Source: Bacteroidota bacterium
GTDB lineage: Bacteria; Bacteroidota; Ignavibacteria; Ignavibacteriales; Ignavibacteriaceae
Length of the DNA: 64,000 nt
Direction of reading: 5' to 3'
NCBI GenBank assembly: GCA_021824145.1
Contig: JAKALM010000001.1
Coordinates: forward strand, 186,001-250,000
This document shows, piece by piece, positions 1 through 7,408 of the stretch. A program made the translations under genes and the position numbers. The notes under the pieces were generated by a model, which was given only the letters and a program-made list of their open reading frames with translations, did not search any database and was not told the DNA's origin. Numbering within the stretch: position 1 is the stretch's first letter; each line of letters opens with the position of its first letter.

Positions 1-215
1 AAAATCTAGTTCGTGATGATTTGCGCGGAAGAGTAATGAGTTTTTATTCTTTTACATCATTTGGATTTCAACCCATTGGAGCTTTGATTATCGGAATTAT
101 TGCAGAACACTATGGCGAATCTAATTCGGTTCTTATCTGTGCTTTTATTACAATTATATTTTCTTTTGTAATTTGGAATTCAATGAGAAAAGTTGAAAAG
201 TTAAATGTTCTTTGA
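1..215 (+). CDS. MFS transporter, C-terminal fragment
   Basis: The reading frame is open from the left edge, so only the last ~70 residues of a longer gene are present. The visible part begins with a VRDDLRGRVMS segment, the cytoplasmic loop typical of MFS_3/EntS-like exporters, and continues with two hydrophobic transmembrane helices and a short charged tail (MRKVEKL). The substrate cannot be told from this fragment. The TTG at 21 is internal, not a start, because conserved coding continues upstream of it. Sure of the superfamily, not of the subfamily. Confidence 0.75.
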   Translation, partial: NLVRDDLRGRVMSFYSFTSFGFQPIGALIIGIIAEHYGESNSVLICAFITIIFSFVIWNSMRKVEKLNVL

Positions 216-256
216 TTATATAAAAAAAATTTGTTTTAATCACTCTAAATTTAATA

Positions 257-1624
257 ATGATAAAATTTCTTCCGCTTGGCGGTGCTTGTGAGATTGGCGC
301 CAATAGTTATTATTTGAATATTTCAGGCGTAGGAATTATTCTAGATTGTGGAATGCATCCACAAAAAATTGGTATTAGCTCGCTTCCAAATCTAGAATTA
401 ATTAAAAATTTAAATGTAGATTACGTCTTAATTTCACATGCTCATCAAGATCATTTAGGAGCGCTGCCTTACCTTGTTCAAAAACATCCTTATATTAAAA
501 TTATCTCAACACCGCAAACTCGTGCCTTGGCAGAATTGACACTGCATAATTCTGTAACAATATTAAAACAACAAGTAACTGAAGAACCTAATTTCAAAGT
601 TTATGATCATGAAGAAATTGATCTTTTAATTAGATCTATTGAGTATAAATCATATAACGAAGCAGTTTATTTAAGCGGTTACAATCAAAAAACTAAGCCG
701 ACAGTTTCGGCTAGCTTTTACGATGCTGGGCATATACTTGGTTCTGCAGGAATTTTGCTGGAGTATAATAGCAAGAAAATATTTTATACTGGTGATATTA
801 ATTTAAATAACCAGGAACTTCTTCCAGGTGCAATTCTTCCAAATACCAAAGTTGATGTTTTAATTATGGAAACTACTTATGGCGATACTGATTCATCAAC
901 AATTCTTAGTTGGAAGGAAGAATCTTTGAGGTTTGCAGCTTCAATAAATAAAATAATGAATGCTGGCGGTTCGATTTTAATTCCTGTTTTTTCATTAGGT
1001 AAAATGCAGGAAATTTTAGCTCTAATTTGGAATTTAATGAAAACTGGTAAACTTACCGAAGCAGATATTTATACTGGAGGTATAGCAAATAAAATAAGCA
1101 ATGTTTACGATTATAACCGTTACGTTGTGAATAGAATTGATCCTGATTTTGAAATTAGTTCTATTCCGCAAAAAGATTTATATGAAGTTGATCAACCGGA
1201 AAAGTTCTTTAAAAATCCAAGCATAGTTTTAGCTCCAAGTGGAATGATGATTGAGGGAACAGCTTCGTTTAATCTTGCAAGAAGATGGCTTAAACAAAGC
1301 AATTCAGCAATTTTTACGGTTGGATACATGGAGGAAAAAACTCCCGGCTTTGTTTTTTCAAATTCAAAAAAAGGCGATAAAATTAAATTGAACGAAATAA
1401 CAGATATAGAAGAAGTTAAATGTACAATTGAGTCATTTAGATTCTCTTCACACTCTAAAAGAGAAGAATTGGTTAAAATTGTTGAGCGGCTTAAACCTGA
1501 AATAGTAATTTTAGTCCATGGGAGCTTAAATGCAATAGATTGGATTGGCAATGCTGTACTGAAAAAATTTAAGGGAACAAAAGTATTTGCAGCAACAAGC
1601 GGAAAAGAAATAATAATAAATTAA
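257..1624 (+). CDS. MBL-fold beta-CASP nuclease-like metallohydrolase
   Basis: A 455-residue protein of the metallo-beta-lactamase fold with the beta-CASP extension, the family of CPSF-73-like and RNase J-like RNA-processing nucleases. Visible motifs are the metal-binding HAHQDH at residues 61-66, a DAGHILGSAG segment near 157, YTGD near 177, the TTYGD segment near 207, APSGMM near 327, and a late FSSHSKREE plus LVHG that supply the beta-CASP histidines. Length fits the family. It is probably cytoplasmic and acts on RNA, but the exact substrate is not readable. Thirteen bases separate it from the methyltransferase downstream, so the two are likely co-transcribed. Confidence 0.85.
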   Translation: MIKFLPLGGACEIGANSYYLNISGVGIILDCGMHPQKIGISSLPNLELIKNLNVDYVLISHAHQDHLGALPYLVQKHPYIKIISTPQTRALAELTLHNSVTILKQQVTEEPNFKVYDHEEIDLLIRSIEYKSYNEAVYLSGYNQKTKPTVSASFYDAGHILGSAGILLEYNSKKIFYTGDINLNNQELLPGAILPNTKVDVLIMETTYGDTDSSTILSWKEESLRFAASINKIMNAGGSILIPVFSLGKMQEILALIWNLMKTGKLTEADIYTGGIANKISNVYDYNRYVVNRIDPDFEISSIPQKDLYEVDQPEKFFKNPSIVLAPSGMMIEGTASFNLARRWLKQSNSAIFTVGYMEEKTPGFVFSNSKKGDKIKLNEITDIEEVKCTIESFRFSSHSKREELVKIVERLKPEIVILVHGSLNAIDWIGNAVLKKFKGTKVFAATSGKEIIIN

Positions 1625-1637
1625 ATTTAAGCGCTTT

Positions 1638-2402
1638 ATGATAAACTACAACTGGAATTCAAATTTATACATTAGTAAACATTCATATGTCTTTAAGTAT
1701 GGTGAGGATGTTGTAAAACTTTTAAATCCACAAAAAGGTGAAAAAATTTTAGATCTTGGCTGTGGAACGGGGTATCTTACAAATTTGATTTATGAAAGCG
1801 GTGCAAATGTAATAGGAATTGATAGTTCCGAAGAAATGATTAAGCAAGCAAAGCAAACTTATCCGCAAATTAATTTTGAGATTAAAGAAGCGACTAATTT
1901 TTATTTTAAAAATAAATTTGATGCAATTTTTTCAAATGCTGTCCTTCATTGGATACCGGAAAAAGTTAAAGTAATAAAATGTATTTCTGATTCATTAAAG
2001 CACCGCGGAAGATTTGCAGCAGAGTTTGGAGGAAAGAATAATGTTCAAAATATAGTTAGCGCTATTTCTGAAATTTTGATTTCAAATGGATATGCAAAGA
2101 ATATTAAAAACAATAATTGGTATTTTCCATCTGTAGGTGAATATTCAGCTTTATTGGAAAAACATGGATTTGATGTACAATTTGCTTCCCATTTTAACCG
2201 GGATACTTTTTTAGATAAAGGAGTTGACATTAAAAGCTGGCTGGAAATGTTTGGGGGAAAATATTTTTCTGGAATTGATTCTAATAAAAAAATTGAACTT
2301 CAAAAGTTGATTATGAAAAAATTGAAAGCAACTAATTATTTGAATGGTAAATGGTTTATCGATTATAAACGTATTCGAGTTTTAGCTATAAAAGAAAGCT
2401 AA
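1638..2402 (+). CDS. Class I SAM-dependent methyltransferase
   Basis: This 254-residue protein has the Rossmann-type SAM-binding motif I (ILDLGCGTGYL, about residues 38-48), then the acidic residue of motif II (GIDSSEEM) and an AIFSNAVLHWI segment typical of the Methyltransf_11/trans-aconitate methyltransferase group. The C-terminal half (SWLEMFGGKYF) also resembles trans-aconitate methyltransferases, but I would not assign that substrate. It lies in the same operon as the upstream beta-CASP protein, and the next gene starts one base after its stop. Confidence 0.82.
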   Translation: MINYNWNSNLYISKHSYVFKYGEDVVKLLNPQKGEKILDLGCGTGYLTNLIYESGANVIGIDSSEEMIKQAKQTYPQINFEIKEATNFYFKNKFDAIFSNAVLHWIPEKVKVIKCISDSLKHRGRFAAEFGGKNNVQNIVSAISEILISNGYAKNIKNNNWYFPSVGEYSALLEKHGFDVQFASHFNRDTFLDKGVDIKSWLEMFGGKYFSGIDSNKKIELQKLIMKKLKATNYLNGKWFIDYKRIRVLAIKES

Positions 2403-2403
2403 A

Positions 2404-3132
2404 GTGTTTATTATTAAAAAAAATAATTTATTTCTTCTTAAGAAAAAAAATATAATTGGTTTAATTTTTTTTATAATGTTATTGGTTATTGCCGGATGTA
2501 AGGCAAAAAATAACATTTCAAGCTTTGTTCCAAATGAATTTCCAATTCATAAAAATATTATTGTTACTTGTTTTTGGATTGGCGAACCAGCGGACTCAGA
2601 GAATGGATATATTTCTAATTATGAAAGTGCTTGGGATATAAATTGGTTATCGCATTATGGCGGTGAAGATGATCCAACCAATCGTAACGGATTTTATCCA
2701 GCATCCTTTATTCCAAAAGAAAACTCTTTTTATTTTGCATTGCCGTATGATGACTTTGATAGTACCGGTAATAGAAGGCAGAATGCTTTTAAAGAAATAT
2801 ACTGGTCAAAAGAAAAAAGTTGGTCCGCTTATGAATCAATTTGTAAAAACCATTGGATTAAAATTATTAAGGGAAGCAAAATTGTTTATGCGCAATGGGA
2901 AGATTGCGGGCCATTTTATTATGACGATTTTAATTATGTCTTTGGGACATCACAACCTCTGAATCAAACATTAAATAACAGTTCGGGGCTAGATGTTTCT
3001 CCTGCAGTGCGCGACTATCTTGGAATATCTGGATTGGATAAAGTTGACTGGCAGTTTGTTGATTCTGTTGATGTCCCCAATGGTCCCTGGAAAATAATTG
3101 TAACTACTTCTCAAGTAGATTGGGGACAATAG
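2404..3132 (+). CDS. Putative secreted lipoprotein with RlpA/DPBB-like region
   Basis: The protein has 242 residues with a GTG start just after the upstream stop. A Lys-rich N-terminus, a hydrophobic helix and the lipobox-like VIAGC (Cys about residue 32) indicate lipoprotein export. The mature part is Trp/Asp-rich. Near its end, EDCGPF, then LDVSPAVRDYLGISG and VDWQFVD, recall the Asp-x-GPF ... DlS-x-A ... LG pattern of double-psi beta-barrel (RlpA-like) domains. That fold call is an inference from motif order. Function unknown; possibly cell-wall or glycan associated. No clear ribosome-binding site supports the GTG. Confidence 0.55.
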   Translation: MFIIKKNNLFLLKKKNIIGLIFFIMLLVIAGCKAKNNISSFVPNEFPIHKNIIVTCFWIGEPADSENGYISNYESAWDINWLSHYGGEDDPTNRNGFYPASFIPKENSFYFALPYDDFDSTGNRRQNAFKEIYWSKEKSWSAYESICKNHWIKIIKGSKIVYAQWEDCGPFYYDDFNYVFGTSQPLNQTLNNSSGLDVSPAVRDYLGISGLDKVDWQFVDSVDVPNGPWKIIVTTSQVDWGQ

Positions 3133-3153
3133 GGAAATTGAATCCCTAGCAAT

Positions 3154-3708
3154 TCATTGAAATCTTTTAATCCACTGTGCTAGTGTATCAAGAAGGAGTT
3201 TAATTCGTTCTTTTGTTGGTTCATCTTTTAAATTTCCATTTGAATCAAACTTTTCATAAGCATTTGTTACTAAAACTTCGGGCTTATTAAATGTATGCAT
3301 ATTAGTAAAAACAGCAATTTGTCTAAAATGATATTGTGCCCTAGCAGTTCCCAAGGCGCCGCCCGCACCCATCATTGCAAAAGGCTTTCCGTTCAATGGC
3401 GAATTTTTTACGGGGCGTGAAGCCCAATCTATCGCATTCTTAAGTACACCAGAAACCGAATAATTATATTCTGTAATTGCAAACAAAAGAGCATCGGATT
3501 CTGAAATTTTACTTTTAAACTCAATAACAGAATTAGGCGGATTTGATTCAAGATCGCCATTATATAATGGTATTTTTGCAAGGCTATAAATTTCCAAATT
3601 CATACTTGAAGGTAAGACTTCCTGTGCAGCACGAAGTAATCCAGTATTATAAGAGGCATTTCTTATACTGCCGGAAATCCCCAGTAAATTTATTTTTTTT
3701 TCTTCCAT
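3154..3708 (-). CDS. NADPH-dependent FMN reductase family protein
   Basis: A 184-residue flavodoxin-like protein. The N-terminal GISGSIRNASYN loop binds the FMN phosphate, and TEYNYSVSGVLKNAIDW around residues 80-96 is the family signature. The GAGGALGTARAQ stretch is also typical. Members reduce quinones, chromate or azo dyes with NAD(P)H. An AAAGGA ribosome-binding site sits properly before the ATG. It lies downstream of a MarR-type regulator and a VOC (catechol dioxygenase-like) gene on the same strand, a set reminiscent of quinone-stress genes such as the mhq regulon of Bacillus. That functional link is inference. Confidence 0.82.
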   Translation of the reverse strand: MEEKKINLLGISGSIRNASYNTGLLRAAQEVLPSSMNLEIYSLAKIPLYNGDLESNPPNSVIEFKSKISESDALLFAITEYNYSVSGVLKNAIDWASRPVKNSPLNGKPFAMMGAGGALGTARAQYHFRQIAVFTNMHTFNKPEVLVTNAYEKFDSNGNLKDEPTKERIKLLLDTLAQWIKRFQ

Positions 3709-3791
3709 TATTTTAATCCTTTCACTACAAATTTATAACCTAAAAATATTTAATATTAATAAATGTTTATGTTATAAGAATCAATCAAATA

Positions 3792-4745
3792 TTATCTTAA
3801 ATCTAGTTTCATCCAAAACGTTGGACGTTTGTAGGTTGATTTATGGAAATCAGGAATATATTTAAAACCTAATGACTCATATAAATTTATTGCTTTAATT
3901 AAATTTTTAGCAGTTTCCAACACAACTGCTTTGGCGCCCCTTGCATATGCAAAACCTATAACTGCAAGAACAAGTTTTCTCCCGATTTGTTTTCCTTGAG
4001 CTTTTTCAGTTACTCCTAATTTCGCAAGTTCAAAATTTTCATTATCAAGTTTTATAGCAGCACAAGTTCCAACAATTTCATTTTCATAACGAGCAAAAAA
4101 AATCTCTCCACCTTTATCAATTATTTCAGTTTCAGGATTTGATAAAATCTTTAAATCTACTTTTTCAACTTCAAAATATTTTTGCAGCCATTCAGAATTA
4201 AGATTTATAAAGTATTCTTTATAAGAAGGGGAATATCTGAAAACCTCAACTGCATCAAACTGTCTTTTCTTAACTTTTAATATTGTTCTTTCATAAAGGC
4301 TTTTTTCTTTCAAGGTATTTTCAAATGATTCAATTATATTGAGGATGTCATAACCAGCTTCTTTATTTATCTCTTTTATCGATTCTTCAATGTCACTTAT
4401 TATTGGGTGAATAGAATTGAAAATCTCTGTGCCTTTAAGAGATAAGACTAACTTCCTTTTCCGTTTATCATTTATACTTTTTGAAGTTTCAATTAATTTA
4501 TTTTTAATCATTTGTTCAACAATCTGAATTACTGCTGGATGTGTATATCCGGTTGCTTTGGAAAGTTCGTTTATTGAAGCTGATTTATTTTCAATTAAGA
4601 AATGACTAATTGCAAACCATCGTGGCTCATAATCTATTTTCAATTCTTTATAAAGTCTCTTCATATCATTAATTAAGTTTTCGCTTAATCTTTTAAGCCT
4701 ATGAGAAACTGCTAACTCTCTTAGTTCTTTTAATCTGTTTTCCAT
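3792..4745 (-). CDS. MarR-type HTH regulator fused to GNAT acetyltransferase
   Basis: In this 317-residue fusion, residues about 1-145 form a winged-helix MarR domain (SINELSKATGYTHPAVIQIVEQM recognition region, then the KRKRKLVLSLKG wing). Residues about 155-317 are a GNAT fold with the acetyl-CoA loop (LGVTEKAQGKQIGRKL) and a LYESLGFKYI motif. Such fusions are known; their acetyl substrate is usually undefined. Three TTACRTAA octamers lie just upstream of the start and are likely its operator. Neighbours on the same strand are a VOC protein upstream and an FMN reductase downstream. Confidence 0.85.
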   Translation of the reverse strand: MENRLKELRELAVSHRLKRLSENLINDMKRLYKELKIDYEPRWFAISHFLIENKSASINELSKATGYTHPAVIQIVEQMIKNKLIETSKSINDKRKRKLVLSLKGTEIFNSIHPIISDIEESIKEINKEAGYDILNIIESFENTLKEKSLYERTILKVKKRQFDAVEVFRYSPSYKEYFINLNSEWLQKYFEVEKVDLKILSNPETEIIDKGGEIFFARYENEIVGTCAAIKLDNENFELAKLGVTEKAQGKQIGRKLVLAVIGFAYARGAKAVVLETAKNLIKAINLYESLGFKYIPDFHKSTYKRPTFWMKLDLR

Positions 4746-4763
4746 AAATATCCACGAAATAAT

Positions 4764-4795
4764 TTACGTAAATACTTACATAATATATTACATAA
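4764..4795. promoter_or_regulatory. Three TTACRTAA octamers at 12-bp spacing, candidate MarR operator
   Basis: Copies start at 4764 (TTACGTAA), 4776 (TTACATAA) and 4788 (TTACATAA), exactly 12 bp apart, in the 87-bp gap before the MarR-GNAT start codon. The first copy is a perfect palindrome. Location and near-palindromic character suggest an autoregulatory binding site for the adjacent MarR-type protein. The spacing is seen directly; the binding role is inferred. Confidence 0.5.
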
Positions 4796-4832
4796 AAGAA
4801 TAAATTAAAACAAAATTTCAAATTTTAAATTT

Positions 4833-5333
4833 TTATTCGTGATCGAGTTCCGATAAAAGATTTAGAATATCGAGATGTTTAGTTGTCATCTGCAGATGTC
4901 CATCTTCATCAATTGGCCATTGATCTAATGGACGGTCTGAATAAAGTTCTACACCATTTCCATCTGGATCTGTCAAATAAATTGATTCAGAGACACCATG
5001 ATCAGAAGCGCCTTCGATGGGATAATTAATTTCATATAATCTTTTAACAATTTTAGCAAGTTCTAACCTGCTAGGAAAAAGAATTGCGAAATGGTACATT
5101 CCAGTGTGGCCGGGCGGCGGCGGAGTTGCACCTTTACCCTGCCAAGTATTCAATGCAATATGGTGATGATAACCTCCGGCTGATAAAAAAACTGCTGAAT
5201 TGCCGAATGTTGTTGTAATTTCGAATCCAAGCAGATCTCTATAAAATTTTACAGAACGATCTAAATCGGAGACTGTAAGATGAATGTGTCCAATTTTTAC
5301 TTCCGGATGAATTATGTTTTTAATCGGTGTCAT
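4833..5333 (-). CDS. VOC family (glyoxalase/extradiol dioxygenase-like) protein
   Basis: This 166-residue protein has two betaalphabetabetabeta modules of the vicinal-oxygen-chelate fold. Likely metal ligands are His18 (GHIHLTV), His81 (MYHFAIL) and Glu129 (GNGVELYSD). The GGYHHHIALNTWQG segment is typical of the CatE/YfiE-like catechol-2,3-dioxygenase group, although those proteins are nearly twice as long, so this one matches only their first half. It is upstream of a MarR-GNAT regulator and an FMN reductase on the same strand, suggesting a role in quinone or catechol handling (inference). Confidence 0.8.
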   Translation of the reverse strand: MTPIKNIIHPEVKIGHIHLTVSDLDRSVKFYRDLLGFEITTTFGNSAVFLSAGGYHHHIALNTWQGKGATPPPPGHTGMYHFAILFPSRLELAKIVKRLYEINYPIEGASDHGVSESIYLTDPDGNGVELYSDRPLDQWPIDEDGHLQMTTKHLDILNLLSELDHE

Positions 5334-5373
5334 AGGTCCTTAAAATTTTTAAATGCAAATTACAATAAAATTA

Positions 5374-6552
5374 TTATTTTATGAATTGAGCCAGTAAGCC
5401 AGTCGGATTAATAAGATCTTTTATTTTAGAATAAGGAATAAACACAGTGGGCGCGCCAAAAACATAAGGTCCAATTTCGTATTCCTCAAAACGGAAAAGC
5501 AAACCGCCTTTTGCAATTGAAAAATTATTATTAAGATGGAAGCCTTCTTTGCCAATGAAGTAACCAGCTTTTTCAAAACTTTCATTAGGTTTGATGTTAT
5601 AAGCTTTTCTGAACATCTTTTCTCCAATTCGATCCAGCTCAGATTTATAGTCATTGTTAAATAACTCATTAAGTTCAATTTCTTTACCCGTATTCAAATT
5701 ATAGTTTTTATAATAAAAAAAAGTAATTGGATGCGCACCTCCTTCAAATCTGAATTCAGTATTTTCTAGAGAGAGAATATAATTAGAATTAAAAATAATA
5801 TCAGTTGTAAACGAATTTTCCCACATTGGTTTGTAATCGTTGGCAAGTGATGTATCATTTACAAATTCTTTATATCGATTAATAAAATCGTTTGTCATTT
5901 CATTAAAAGTTTTCCAAATCTTGTTCCGTTCACCAAAGTTATAGTCTTTTAAAAAAATATTTTTAATATCAGTATTGATATTCCGTTCAATTGCTTTATT
6001 AGAAAGATTATAAAGAACTGGAAATAAGAAAACAATATCAGCCTTCTGCCAGCCATTTTGATAAGATTTAGAAAAATTTTTCATTTTTATTTTAGTACTT
6101 CCCTCAGGATATATTTCTTTAAGCGCGAATTTAAGCCCAACATTTTTTCCTGGTCTTTTATAGTATCCTTCAATTTTATTTTTAGCGAAAAATTTTCCTT
6201 GAAATTCACCAGAAAAAATTGGTAAATAATTAGTATCATATCCATCAGTTTCAGCATTAATTTTAAAATTGCCAGACGAATCAATTCTGCTATCGTAATT
6301 GAAGTGAATTGGGAACCCATGCATTTCATAATAGTAATTTCCATCAATTAAAGAATCTTGCCGAATAAAGTTAATCACTATAGAATATTTATCTCCAATT
6401 TTCCCTTCAAATCTTTTATAAAAATATTTTTGAATATTAAAGTTGAAAATTTGCTTAGGTTGATTTGAATATTTTTTTCTTAAATCTTTCGATTGGACAA
6501 ACGAAGTGAAAATCAATATACATGTTATTAAACTAAAAAATAATTTTTTCAT
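5374..6552 (-). CDS. Secreted DUF3298-domain protein
   Basis: A 392-residue protein that starts with a clear signal peptide (MKKLFF...FTSFVQS). The C-terminal ~200 residues carry the DUF3298/RsiV-like pattern: FRFEGGAHPITFFYYKNYNL, then ELNELF and finally FEEYEIGPYVFGAPTVFIPYSKI. The middle section contains a beta-rich region with YYEMHGFPIHF. DUF3298 occurs in extracytoplasmic proteins, some of which bind lysozyme, but no specific activity can be assigned. It is likely periplasmic or surface exposed. It appears monocistronic. Confidence 0.7.
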   Translation of the reverse strand: MKKLFFSLITCILIFTSFVQSKDLRKKYSNQPKQIFNFNIQKYFYKRFEGKIGDKYSIVINFIRQDSLIDGNYYYEMHGFPIHFNYDSRIDSSGNFKINAETDGYDTNYLPIFSGEFQGKFFAKNKIEGYYKRPGKNVGLKFALKEIYPEGSTKIKMKNFSKSYQNGWQKADIVFLFPVLYNLSNKAIERNINTDIKNIFLKDYNFGERNKIWKTFNEMTNDFINRYKEFVNDTSLANDYKPMWENSFTTDIIFNSNYILSLENTEFRFEGGAHPITFFYYKNYNLNTGKEIELNELFNNDYKSELDRIGEKMFRKAYNIKPNESFEKAGYFIGKEGFHLNNNFSIAKGGLLFRFEEYEIGPYVFGAPTVFIPYSKIKDLINPTGLLAQFIK

Positions 6553-6683
6553 ATCCGAAATTATTTTATTTATTGAAAGTTAGATTATCGTTTGAAATTT
6601 AATTAAAATAATTAAAACTAAACCAGAATTTTTTAGGAATGTGAGATTTGTTTTGTAGATGAATTAAGAAAGGTAGTTTGGAA

Positions 6684-6719
6684 ATAAATAAAAAAAGCGA
6701 CAGAACTAACTGTCGCTTT
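6684..6719 (-). terminator. Rho-independent terminator after the small Gly-rich secreted protein gene
   Basis: A perfect 10-bp stem (AAAGCGACAG at 6694-6703 with CTGTCGCTTT at 6710-6719) and a 6-nt loop are followed on the minus strand by a T-rich run. It sits 15 bp past the stop of the 6734-7153 gene. Confidence 0.85.
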
Positions 6720-6733
6720 AATGAATATTATGT

Positions 6734-7153
6734 TTACTTTCTTCCGCCTCTTCTAGCATTTCCTTTTGGACCAGTTCCATCACAAATTCCAGTACCAGTG
6801 CCTGTACTTGTTATGGCTCCATAACCTGTACCATCTTTAGGTCCAACACCATTATTGCCAGTGCCATTAGCTGGGCCAAAGCCGCCTTTGCCTAATTTAC
6901 TAGCATTACCTTTCATTAATTTCCTGCCGGTGCCATCCATTGGTCTTGCATAATCTGGATCGAGACAATTTATAATACCATCGCCATCAGAATCTATGGC
7001 ATTATCATTTATTCCGTCACCATTTGCATCAACAAATCCTTTTGATGCTTTTTTTCCAGTTCCCTGCTGGCCAAAAGTTTCACTGCTTGTAAAAAATATT
7101 CCAAGCAGAAAAGCGGCGGTAAATACTAGAAAGAATTTTGCTATTGAGTTCAT
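6734..7153 (-). CDS. Small secreted Gly-rich protein with Asp-rich calcium-type loops
   Basis: This 139-residue protein has a signal peptide (cleavage near residue 29, after TFG). Residues 42-65 hold two thrombospondin-type-3-like loops (DANGDGINDNA and DSDGDGIINCLD), which usually bind calcium. The rest is Gly/Lys-rich with four copies of a P/C-x-[DN]-GTG motif (about residues 71-130). An AAGGAGA ribosome-binding site precedes the ATG. A sigma-54-type promoter lies 45-60 bp upstream, divergent from a kinase/NtrC pair. A smaller relative of its Asp-rich loop occurs in the 11934-12215 protein on the other side of that pair. Function unknown. Confidence 0.75.
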   Translation of the reverse strand: MNSIAKFFLVFTAAFLLGIFFTSSETFGQQGTGKKASKGFVDANGDGINDNAIDSDGDGIINCLDPDYARPMDGTGRKLMKGNASKLGKGGFGPANGTGNNGVGPKDGTGYGAITSTGTGTGICDGTGPKGNARRGGRK

Positions 7154-7196
7154 ACTGTATCTCCTTATATTTGAATTATTGTTTCATGGTGAGGAA

Positions 7197-7213
7197 TTCA
7201 ATAGACGTGCCAA
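7197..7213 (-). promoter_or_regulatory. Sigma-54 (-24/-12) promoter of the 6734-7153 gene
   Basis: Read on the minus strand the site is TTGGCACGTCTATTGAA. The -24 half TTGGCACG is perfect, spacing GG-N10-G is exact, and only the -12 C is replaced by A. The predicted start of transcription is about 34 nt before the start codon. Confidence 0.7.
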
Positions 7214-7266
7214 TTTAAAAAGATTTATTTATAAAAAAATCTAAGTAATTTTTTTTGATAAATATA

Positions 7267-7313
7267 AAAATCGACTTTAACGACGAAAGTTGGACGACAT
7301 TTAAGTCGATTTT
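7267..7313. promoter_or_regulatory. Inverted repeat between divergent sigma-54 promoters, candidate enhancer
   Basis: Perfect 11-bp arms AAAATCGACTT (7267-7277) and AAGTCGATTTT (7303-7313) flank two further CGAC words (7281-7284 and 7295-7298). The centre is about 80 bp from the -24 elements on both sides, the usual place for an NtrC-type activator site. A TTGTCGAATATTTAA stretch at a similar distance from the 12243 promoter resembles one arm. Confidence 0.6.
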
Positions 7314-7364
7314 ATTTAAAAAATAATTATGGAATCTTTAGGAAATTTTTTAATCTTATGTAAG

Positions 7365-7380
7365 TGGTATTTAATTTGCT
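7365..7380 (+). promoter_or_regulatory. Sigma-54-type promoter of the kinase/NtrC operon
   Basis: TGGTATTTAATTTGCT has the invariant GG-N10-GC spacing and a good -12 TTGCT; the -24 TGGTAT departs from TGGCAC. Transcription would begin near 7391, about 18 nt before the kinase start codon, implying positive autoregulation. Confidence 0.55.
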
Positions 7381-7408
7381 TTGTTAATTGGGTAAGCAAG
7401 TGAACTAA

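Noticed and set aside
6996-7244. Plus-strand ORF opposite the Gly-rich protein
   Set aside because: Antisense to a gene with signal peptide, ribosome site, promoter and terminator; no coding features of its own.
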